Made by a program: the position numbers and the translations under genes | Assembly (NCBI GenBank): GCA_023846275.1 | Contig: CM043865.1 | Location: forward strand, 27,199,912-27,263,911 | Length of the DNA stretch: 64,000 nt | Reading direction: 5' to 3' | Source of the DNA: Vanilla planifolia | Taxonomy: Eukaryota > Streptophyta > Magnoliopsida > Asparagales > Orchidaceae | Shown: one piece after another, positions 38,301 through 50,300 of the stretch | Layout of the letters: each line of letters starts with the position of its first letter | How positions within the stretch are numbered: the stretch's first letter is position 1 | The notes under the pieces: generated by a model | What the model saw: the letters and a program-made list of their open reading frames with translations, nothing else | Database searches by the model: none | Told to the model about the DNA's origin: nothing

Positions 38301-41300
38301 TCTAAAAGATATAAAAGAAAAAAAAATCAAAAGGATCAAAGCTCCAGTTATAATATTAATAATGAAAAAATAGACAAAGAAAATCGAATTTTCTTATTCG
38401 AATTAAACAAAAAATACATGAATCAAAAGAAAACAAGAAAGATTTAAAAAGAAATAATAAGATTATTCGCAAATCACCTGTTCTAACTCAATTGATGGTC
38501 GATGATTCACTAATGGAAGAAAAAAGATATTCACTAATTGAAAGAAGAACAAAAATTCTTTCTAATAAGACAATCCAAGTCAAGAATCAAATAGAACAAA
38601 ACAAAAAAGACAAGAAAAAAAAAAGAAATAGTTTTAATTCATGATAATAAAAAATAAAAATCACTGAAATATCTTTGGAAAATATTGCAAAGGAAAAATA
38701 TCCGATTCACACGTAAATCACACTACCTTTTTAAATCATTCATTGAAAAAATATACATAAATATCTTGCTATATACCATTCATAAAATCAATACAAATGT
38801 ACAACTTTTCTTTGAATAAAAAAAAATCATTAATAAATACATTAACAACTACAAACGAAATAAAAAAAAAACAAGAAGTAATTGATGAAAGAAATCTAAA
38901 TACAATGAATTTGATTTTTACTATCAAAAATCAATTTTTTAAAACTGAAAATGAGAATCCAAATTCTAATACTAATTGGACCTTATCTTCCGTGTCGCAA
39001 GCATACGTATTTTACATACTATCACAAACCCATTTACTCATCCAATTACCTGATAAATATCACTTTAGACTTGTACTTCAATATCAAGAGAGATATCATT
39101 CTTTTAAAGATAAATTAAAAGATTTTTTTATGATACAAAATATTTGATTTCAAATCAAAACATAAAAAATATGTAATCAACAAATAAAAAAATAGTTAAA
39201 AGGTCGTTATCAATAAAATTTATCTAAAAAAACTGGTCTCAATTAATACCTAAAAAAATAACAAAATAGAATCCATTAACGTCATATGATTCAAAACAAG
39301 GAATCAATCAAAGCAAATTTAGATTAATATACAAAAGATCGATTCCTTCATTAAATGAATGACCATGCAGCGAATTCATTTGAGTCAAAAAGACAAAAAA
39401 TTTAAGATACGATCCTTTATCACATAGATACATAAGCTCCCCTAATTCATATATTTTTGAATCAACATGAGGAAGAAATGGGGGCCAACAAATTCCATTG
39501 CAAATGCCAGATGCTGCCCCCAGAGGTTTGTGAGGTGCCGTCACAGCTTATTCCCTCCCTCTTCCCCCACAAGAACCCCTCCAGGGTAAGGGTTGGGCCA
39601 ATGTGTATTGATGTCTACAATACAGCTAGAAGTGTTTAGCTGGTTGAATCCATCTTTTGATCTTAATGGATTGGTTTTTCTTACACTCCCAATCAATGCC
39701 AGTGAATAAAATACCAACCCTGGTCTGCAAGTAGGCGTCAGACTCTATAAATCGTGTTACCACTTAGTAGAGTCCTATGTTTCTAAGAACCATCGGATCT
39801 CCCTCGTATTTGCTGCTTTCCTAATCAACAAATATGAGAGCACCCCTTCTCCTGAAATAGACACATGGTTCTTCAATCCGTATGTCCACTTTCGTTAATA
39901 TGAAGGGTCATGTGTGGGCACCTAGTTTCTCAATCAACAGGTTTATAAATGCTACCAAGCTCCTCCAAAAAACATAAGGATTACTCAACAAGAAAAAAGG
40001 GAACCCTCCACTTCAAATTGCTTACCTAAGATTTGCTTCCTTTTAAAACATGAACCCATTGACATTCTAAGTTTCATCACAGCCTCCTCCAATGAACAAC
40101 ATCATTATTTATCCATCCTCTACAAAGGGAAGAATCAATCCTCATGGTTTGTACACTATTCAGATTGTCAAGCATTCTAAAATGGGCTAAAAGGCTAAAT
40201 AGACGAACAAACAAAGAAGATATGCATACAAGGTGTCACACCCCGCCTAAACTATTACTATAATCTACTGATAAAATCAGCTAATCAGAGTATAGCAGCA
40301 TATAATTGAGGACACAACTGTAAAACTAGGCGAGGGTGACGCAAGCAAAATAAAACTGTTACCTTTATAATCAACAGCAACTTTAATATATACATACCTG
40401 TCACTTGGAAAATCCTGTACAAAAATTACAAAAACCGAAATAACAGATACGTTTGTACAAAGTCCCATACCATCCTAAGCATCCTCTCTCTATGAATCAG
40501 TGGCATGTCCTGTAATGTAAGTAGGGGAAATGAGCTTATAAAGCCCAGTAGGTGAATGCTATGGCTACAAGGATATAACATGATGAATATCTAACAACAT
40601 GCTATAACTCAAATGTAAATATGGCAAAGATAAATCTGAAATCAACATGCAATGAATCAAGCAAAGTATGCAATTCATTTCTCCTTCTTTTCAATTCTTT
40701 TTTTTTTTTCTTATTCATTTTCTTTTTCTTTTCTTGCTGGGTCCCAGACTTTCCCTATGATCCACATCCCCCATCCCTATCATATCATATCACATCTCTA
40801 TGGCATCTATCTCATCTAGAGACCATTGCCCGTAGGCATATCGTGACTGGCCAAGCCTATCACGTCGGACCATCTCCGTATCTCAGCCCTGCATAAAGTG
40901 CTATCCATATACGAGATGTCTCGATCTCATCATATCCCTCCGCACTCAGCCCTGCACAAAGTACTAGCAATGCGGGGGAGGTCTCTATGCCATCTCATCA
41001 TGCCCAGCATCCTGTGCTGGTGCTAATATGTCCGGGGACTACTGGGATGCGATCTAGGGTCAATTCTTTTCTTCTTCTTTCTTTTCTCTCTTCTTTTTTT
41101 TTTATTCTCTTTTCTTTTTAGGGAATTTAACCCTTTAAGAGGCATAATCGATACCTCTACACCTTTTCTTTGGCATGCTTTACATTTTACTATACCATAG
41201 TATCATATTGCAAATTCTCATTTCATTTTCATATAATGCCATAGCCATGCTTTTATAATAAAATAACAATCACTACTTACATTACTATTTAAATAAATTC

Positions 41301-44300
41301 ACCTACCTGAGTTCCTGAGGGTCCTGCCATTCTTTGACCTCTTCCTCTTCCCCTTCCTTTTCTTCTCAACACTTCTTTTCAATTTCTTCCCCCCCTTTTT
41401 ACACGGAGGCTGCCGCCGACCGCTGCACGGATCAGAAATTTCCCTTCGGATCAAGCCGACACTCGTATGTAACCCTCCTTTCTCGGCACGGAAAACGAGA
41501 AAGGACTGCACCGCAAAAATTCCAAAAATCAAAAAAAAACTTTCCCTTCTACGGTTCGAGGAGAGAGAAACCGCTCGGGAAGAGAAAGAAAATGGCTCGG
41601 GAAAGAGAAAAGGCTCGGGACTTACCCGGTTTCCCTCCTCGCTGAGCTCGGAACCTGAATCGCCGCCGCCGGACCTCCAATTTTTTTTTTCGTCGGGACG
41701 GAAGCTGCTGCGGGGGAAAAACCTTCGCAGGATTCGGCACGAAGAACCCTAATCCCTTTAATTTCCTCTCGGGGTCGGGGCGTACGAGCGCACGCAGTGA
41801 CACGCGGCGACACGCGGATCGCCTCGCGTCCGACACCCGTGCGTTTTTTTTTTTTTTCAGGATATTACACAAGGGGCCTATATGATTGGCAAAAACATAT
41901 ACAATGATAAATACAGGTCAATAAACCATATAGTTTGAGCTCATTCCGACTAGACTCTTCGAAAAGAAAAGCTAGCCATGAAATGATTTGAAAAGTTTAA
42001 ATGAGGATTACTAATTTTAAATGCTAAAATGGATCGCACAAACACATTTAGGAATCCGTAATCAAGATTATAAACAGAGTAAAATTGTGGCGAATTTCTT
42101 GTTAAGGGAATCCATTTCACCATCTTAAGTTACAGCAAAAATGCAATCATGGTTGAACAAGGAGGAGCATAAAATATAAGCAAATCAGAAACAATTTCAT
42201 TCTAAAGGAGTTTCTAGATTCTGCAATCCAAAAATAATTGCTGATAGATAGTACATGGCATCATAAACAATATCATTGGTGAGAAACAAGCATAAAAGAA
42301 GTAACAATATTTTAGAAAACAGAAATATATGGTTCGCATGAAAAATGATAAGGTAAATAGCATCATCATATCATTTATTGTATGTCAAAATAAAGCAGTT
42401 CACAGCAAACTATCAAACATCAAAAGGATCTTAAAACATCATGGAATTACCAGGGTAAATCATAGATATTGGCCATGACTTTAGCATCTTCAATAATACA
42501 GAAAAGTCAAAGTCAGCAAAAGTACTGCTGTGGTAATGACTAGTGTCTTTTAATACATTTACAATTGCAGGCAACCTTGAAAACTCAAGTTCTGTTAAAG
42601 ACACGTTATGCTCCTGCAAAAGGTAAGCAATATTGTAAACAGTATTACAGTTTGATACAATCAGTGAATAACCATATTTTTATAGGAATAATGTATTCTA
42701 AGATTTTAATCACCAAGTTACAATGTGAAATAACTTCACTAACGATTACTACATCAATAAAGGGATACATAAAGAAATATAATCACACATGGTGCAAAAA
42801 AGAAGTTTATTGAATATCTATGGGAATATAAATATTAGACAAATTTCAAGCATGAGGATATTTTCTATTCTCAAGTATATCCAAGAATTTTTTTATTTTT
42901 TATTTTTTTTTTATTTTTTTATTTTTTTTGTGAAAGGAGGTCCAATAAGATTATCAAATTACTAAGCTAGTTAAAATGATTACAATCCTCCCCGTGATAC
43001 ATTATCATGTTAAATCTGTACTAGTACAACACTAGTTGAAATCTTACCAAGCTACCATTTTTGTTATACCATTACAATTGCACCATCTTCGGTTAGAAGA
43101 TGCATCCCTCTTGCTACTCTTTCCCCCTTTTCATCAGTCCCTTCCGCATCTCCTCTTCCATCAATCCATGTGCACTTCACCATCATAGTTCCCAACATTC
43201 CGCAGCCCAAGAGCTTGACAAGCTAATTGCCAGTAGAATAGTACTAGTTAGCTGGTAAGCTTGATCCAAGCTTGAACCCAGCTTGACCAACTTTGAGCCA
43301 AATCAACTTCTCCCCAAATCCTTAACTAGTCAATAATAAACACCATAAGGAATTCAGAAAGTAATAACTAGCACAAATTAACATTACCTGATGCAAACAA
43401 TTGAGTTTGAGCAATTCAACAATATCTCATACTTGAACTATTTTAAGTTTATCACAACAAAATTTGAACTACAATTTGAATCAAGCCAAACAAACTAGAA
43501 AAAAAAACCAACCTATAGGTTTATTAAGCAATGAATCTCTGCTGAACTTAAAGATACAGCTAACCACTACCAGTGCTCTACACCTTTCCATGAAAAAAAT
43601 ACAAAGGCTTATTTCAAGCCATCAAATAAAAATTGCAGCATGCCAGAATAAACTAAAATTTGCTTGAATATTTTCTACCTCAAAAAATAGTTAGTACCTC
43701 AAGTCCCTACAATTTGAGTCAAGGTCAAGTTGCCACCGTTCAAGCAAGTTACTTGCCAGAAAGTAGGCCAATAAAATATCAATTTGGCTCCAAAAGTACA
43801 TTCACCATAATCTCCATAAAAGTTCAACAAAATAAACAAAGCAAATTCCTCTCCACACATAGAACCCCAGTTAAAAAAATTAAAAACCAACAGACAATCC
43901 AAATCAAAACTCCCCAAAAAATCTTGCCAAATAAAAAACCTTTTCAACAATTCCATTTTAATCCTCAAAAAGCTTTCACAATAAATCACCTTTTCTATAG
44001 TAATAAATTTTGCAATTTGAACTGCAACTTTCCCAAACTCCCTTCCAATCCATGTAAAGCCCAACAATCACATATAAAGAACAAGAATCTGATTTTTTAT
44101 CACAAAAAAAGAGTTACAATCAGTCTTTCTTTATCTCCAGTCAACTAAACTGGTCAAACACCAATGTTCTCAATATTCACACCAAACTCCCCATCCACAT
44201 ACAAATTCATAAATTCTTCAATCACCCAGACCGTTCTTTGGCATTAGCCTAGTAATTGCCTTCCGCCTTCTTTTCAAGGCCACATCATCTGACATACTTT

Positions 44301-47300
44301 GATGAGGGTTTAGGATAAAAATTTTCATGGAACCTTAAATGTCTTATTTTAATAGAAAATTTAGCATTACATTGAGTCTTACCAATTTTTTAAGAAACTA
44401 CCAACACTAGTACTTAAAACCATCTAAATTAGTTCATCTCTTTCACTTTAGTATAAAGACATCCAGGAATCCAGTATGTTGAGACAGAATGCCAATAATT
44501 CCACCAAAATCCACATTGCAGTATACACCCATAAAAACTATCATAAATTGTAGCATTGCTCCCACAAACCCGCTCTCCCCACCATACCCCTTATGGGATC
44601 ATGCGCCTCTTTTTATCCTTCCCCAATGTGAACAACAACAGTTCACCCTAATAGAACTGATTCTGTTTTTCAATAAGAATCAATCACCCCAATTGACGAG
44701 AACTTTCAATATCACTCCTAATTAAGCTAGCCAGAATACAATGAAGATGAAAATTATTTTACAATACAAACGTCGCCATACCCATTTAGTAAGTTTGAGG
44801 AATAGCCAAAACATTAGATAGTCATCAAAAAAAATAACTGAAACAACAGACAATCAATAAAAAATAACAATAAAATAATAACAAATTCAGAGGGCACATT
44901 GATCATTCCATTTGGAAAATTACCATTTCAGTTAAAAGAGCCGAGTTGAACTCTGTAATTTTCTTCAGAATACCATCAAATTGTGCCGTCTCAAATAGAA
45001 GCATACCTTTCTGGGGAACAAGATTTAAAATAAAAAAAAGAAAATGCTCAAACTCATTAAATACCCTTATCTAGAGAAATCAAACCACCAACAGAAAGTT
45101 CATATCCAAATTTTAGCAGCAACAAAGATCCAATGAAAAAATCATGACTGAACAATATCAAGAATACGGTACCACCTACTTTCATAAGATATAGTGAAAC
45201 GTTAACTTGTAATAGACATAAATGAAATTGTTGCAGATAAAAGATTTTTTATATTCTTATTAGCTAAGAGAAGTGCTACTGAATATGAATAGAAGAATAG
45301 ATATAGAAAGTAGAAAAAACGAGAAAAATATTCTCAGTAAAGAGGATGTATTATCTAATAATTAAAAATATCTTACATCATGAACTTTCCAATTTGATTA
45401 CTAGAATAAAACCTTTCTAACCTGGCCAATAACTCATGATTGGCTCCTTTCCTACCTCAAGGTCATAGTCATGGTAACTTGCTAGATCGTGATTCTGTCT
45501 CTAGTGGATTTACCCATCAAGTCTATCCCTCTACATGGTCATCTTAGAATAAATTCTCTCAGTTACTGGTGTAGCATTCAAAAAATAGCCCTAAAAACTT
45601 CGACCAAATTACTCTGGTCCCCACTTCTCACTAACATGTTCTGAACCTCTGCCTTTTGCTCTTGCCTCTGCTCATCGCTAGAATGCCCCATCAGCTAGAA
45701 GAAACGAAAAGGGATCTAGCTTGGCCAACTCTGCAAGCCTTATCTTATTTTCTTTTCATCTTTTACACTTTCTATAAGCTTTCTTCTTTGGACAACCACT
45801 CTAGCTACTAAAAAATCTAGTTTCCATGTGAAATCTGTGTATCTAAATTTTATAGTAATATAATCAGGATACTTCTTCAAAAAAAGAAAACATTTCACTA
45901 AAATTCGAAGATATATATCATGAATCTCAAACACGTTGCAAAAAATAAAAATTTGGAGAAGTCCTTAAGTATTTGTAAAAATATCTACTTGTTATTCTAC
46001 ATTAGAGACCCAAGGATTAGCATTTTATTTCTAAAAAAAATGACTCCAATGAAATGATGGTTCTTTCATGAAAATTAGGAATGTCCACAATATAAATGGT
46101 TTTATAATGATCAAACTTAAAAGTCAGCAATTAAATAATAGATAAAACAAATTCTTTAATAAGCTTTTTCATCCACATCATTTCATAAGAGAAATGCATC
46201 ATTATTTGAAAATTGATGAGCTACATTGAAACTATAATTGACAATATAAACTTTGGGTAAAAGGATGCAAGAATTTACAAAGGAAAATTCAATCATTATG
46301 CCTATTAAAATTAATTTGCCCAATGCTAAAGGAGAAAGCAAGCAAAATGACAAGTGCTAAAGCTATAAGGTTATTTCAAACCTATATTGTCAATATCACA
46401 AGGATTTCACAGAAGTCGAAGTACACAGTACTAACATTCATTATAAATAATATAATGAGATAATTATGGTCAATTAATAAATTAATTCAAGAATATCATT
46501 AAGATATAAATCAATTTCAAAAGTTCTCTAAGTACACTAGAGTGTGCCCTTTGATCATGGAAATAGCAAGATAACTGAAAAAAGAGATAACCAGAGAAAG
46601 TGTTCCAACTATAAAGATGTTAATTCACCATATACTCCATTAAGTATTCATCAACAATACACATCAACACCTAACCTAGTTCCCTAAAAGCATTCAGTGA
46701 CTTTGATGTAGGATTATGAACCAATTTAAAAACTCAACAAAGTGCAGAAAGAAAACCAAAAGAGAATAAAAGAAAGATGTAGATAATAATCAGAAGGTGA
46801 ACTTTTTCATTCAACATTCAGTTCAAGTAACTAAGAAGATGAGATTTTTATATGGAAGATGGGACAACCCTGCTTACATGCCTACTAAAGAAGGTTAACA
46901 ATGTTTTCTATCTTGTGGATTGTAAATCCAAATACGTCTCCAACAACAACAAACTAAGCCCTTGGTAATAGTCACATAGCACACTTCATCTATTTATGCT
47001 GAACAAATACCACATAAAATTATTGGTCTCATACCTTAGATTTAAAGTGAGATATTTCAATCACACAACATGCATATCTAAATTATTACCAATTTTCATC
47101 AATTTTATAATTATTTTAAAATAAAAACCCAAAATAACAAATTATCTTATTCTTTATTATTTAATAATCTGAAATTGTAACCTCTTATATCATTTGCACT
47201 TCTACTTAATTATACTTATATTTCATATACTACATTTTTAATCTAATAAGACGAAGTACCTTAGATCTAAAGTCATTCTCCATGGGACTTGTTTGACTAT

Positions 47301-50300
47301 AGCAAAAAGATAAGACCATAAAAAAGGATCCTCAAAAAGGTCCAATTGTAAGTGGAAATTCTTTAACAAGTAATTTTGAATTCAAATGCATCATTACTCT
47401 ATTATAAATGTCCTTGACGATTTATTATATGCAATGCTTACATTTTTTGCTATGTTCTTCTAAAATACTTCTCTTAGTACACTATTAAATGCCTACTTTC
47501 GATCAATACAAATTAAATAAAAAATTCTTATCCTAAACATCACTAAACCCTTCAAGAAAGAGCCTCAATTATATACTCTCTTAACATAATCAAATTGATT
47601 CTTAGATATATTGATCTCATATTATAATCTCTTCAAAATATCACTAATCAAAATACAAAAGAAGCATTCCCTTTAATATCTAAAGGAATGACATTTGGTC
47701 CTACTATATTTTGAAATTTAATCTTCTTTAATGTTTCCATCACTTCATTGGTATGGATAAGTCAATACAAAAAAAAAATACTATCTTTTAAACAACTATA
47801 CTCATCTACAACAATTAAGATGTTAAAACTTATTAAAACATTTATGAAAATAATTGATTCATCTAGATTTAATATCTCCATTATCGATTAGTTATTTATG
47901 ATCATAATCCTTGATAAATTTTATTTGAGAAAAAAGCATTATTTTTCTTCACTCATTTTGGAAAGTTAAATCTATCTTTTTTCCTCTTTAATATCAAATT
48001 TGTTATAAAAAATTTCAAGCCATTTTCTTTGTATCACTAGCAACTTTTTTAGCCTTCCAACATCCTAGTTCATTTCTCTATTAGGTCTCCACACTTACAT
48101 CAAATCGTGTTTTATAGAAAACTTTCTACACATTAAATTTATCTTCTATATTGTATTTTTGCCACCAATTTCCTTTCTAATTTGAAACATTCCATTAGAT
48201 TCTTCAAACATGTTATAATTCGCCTTACAATAAGGTTCACTCCTTAATCTATCCCATGGACATGACACAAAGAAATCATTCTTGAACTCTTATTTTCAAC
48301 ATTAAGATTTTGACACCAAATCTTAAGGCATTTCTTTGACATACTCTCATTCCTAAATAATTACGATGGATATCTAAAACAATTAGTCAATACTTGGTGA
48401 ATAAACATGATTCTAATATAATCTTACAACATTTAGAATTTAAAAAATCTTTTTTCAATATTTGATGACCAAACATTTATTATAGTTTTACTTTCTTCAT
48501 TAAGCTTTTAAATCTAGAACCACAAATAATAGCCTTAAAAATTATTTTATTTGCTTTCCAAGATGTCCATTTAAATCCCATCCATCAAAAATATTTTGAA
48601 ATGAAGGAATCCTTTGTATTAACGCCTTCAAATCATTTCAAAACCTTCCTTATCACTAGCATCCAATCTTATTTAAGGGGTAATATATACTAACAATATA
48701 GATAATTTGCTTATCATTGCAATACATAAAGCTATGATTCTATCAACAATCCTCTTAGCAACCATGATTTCATATTTTAATATTTATCCCAAACTATACC
48801 AACTTCATTTATCATATAATTCATATCTCAATAGCCAAAATTTGAATCCTCAAGTCAATTTCCATTTCTCCTCTACTCATTTAGCTTCTTGAATACATAT
48901 AATATTACTCCAAAAACAAAGCCTTCAATAAATTAAATTCACACATTATCACCACCAATAATAGCAACAACAAATACTTGGAAAACATGCCCAATTAAAA
49001 AAAAGTAGAAGTGCAAAAAATATGAAAATTTAGTAGAAATCATGGCCAAGAGATAGAAGAAGCAAGTTCAAAACATTAGAGAAAAAGAAGAGTAATAACG
49101 ACAAAAATGAAATGATAATGAAATAGAGTATCATAACTAAGATAAGCAGAGACGACAGAGGGGCGGGAAAAAAGGGGTAAGAGATATACAGACAAGAAAA
49201 GGAAGGAGAGAGGCATGGGGGAAAAAAGTCCATAACAATTAGTTAGTTGATAACAAAAAGTAAGATTCTCTATCATGACTGAGATATAGATAGAAAGATA
49301 GAAGATAAGAAGTAGAGAAAAGTTCATAACAATTGTAAAGATGCTAACAAATAAGAAGATTTTCAGTTAAGTCATTGTGAAATAGGAGATCATGAAAAAA
49401 AGATTGAACAATTAAATTGAAAAACCCATACCAAGCCATTTACCCAACAAGGAAAATGATGCAAGTTTCTATATTCACAACCTACTTTGTCACCAATTTT
49501 GCTTCACATATAAGACTTACTTGGCATTTCATTGAAAAGCCATACTGAAGCATGGACAATTGAGATATAAAACACAAAAACATTTAGGTAAAGTGATAGA
49601 TCACAACCTTTGGAATATGCTTGTAGGTAGGTTTTGCGATGGTACCTGCATGCCAAAATGTAAAATCTGATTTTTGTTGTATCAGATTAGACATAGAATA
49701 AGGAGCAACATCATATTTACTTACGCACCTACAGAAAAGGAAGGTTCTCCAGGAATATATGCATTGGCTGAAAAAAAAAGAGTTAATCTAATGAAATAAC
49801 ATTAAAGTTCAATTACATGGGACCTAGACTTTCTGGGCACCATAACACTTCCCAAATCATGATACATACAGCCAGTGTATGGATCCCGAAATGATGCATT
49901 GAGCGAAAAATCCCTTTGTCCTGAATTTTGAAGTATAAATTCTACAACCTGTTGGCGGTAAGAAAGGGGAAGATTTTCCTTCAGGAGCCAGTTGTCTGCA
50001 ACTCCATAAGGGTTGTCTGTAAAACCAGTACATGGGAAAGAAAAGGTGTTACATTTCCAAGTAGAAAGAATGTACCAGTCAACCCAATCAACAGATACAA
50101 TTCCCCAAACAAGAAATATATAATCAAAAGCCGATGGAAAGCCATTCTATCGGCATAAATGTACACATTTATATTCATATAAACAATCAATTTTACTTAA
50201 ATTTTTCTAGGGAATGGATCACATACATAATGAAGGAAAGCTTATAAAAAAAAAGGAAAATCAGAAACAATTACCTCCACGATTGTAAGGCAGTTTACGA

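Larger units (their letters stand above)
20326..45010 (-). other. PLAA: PUL-domain exons of the PLAA-like gene
   Basis: Eight exons from 45010 down to the TAA at 20328-20326 code for the C-terminal armadillo-like PUL domain. The largest intron (30183-42450, 12.3 kb) falls between '[11 protein letters not shown]' and '[11 protein letters not shown]', that is, inside a conserved helix-rich block. The exon at 29955-29819 carries '[19 protein letters not shown]'. The last exon begins with Met codon ATG, but this is an internal residue (GSL-MLDGLVK), not a start. Confidence 0.92.

Noticed and set aside
36300-39460. AT-rich, Lys-rich open frames read as a new nuclear gene family
   Set aside because: They match plastid ycf1 in order and are broken, so they are plastid-derived pseudogene pieces.
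41299-41872. Open frames rich in Arg/Lys near the end of the solo LTR
   Set aside because: They come from the GC-rich LTR end and have no family resemblance.
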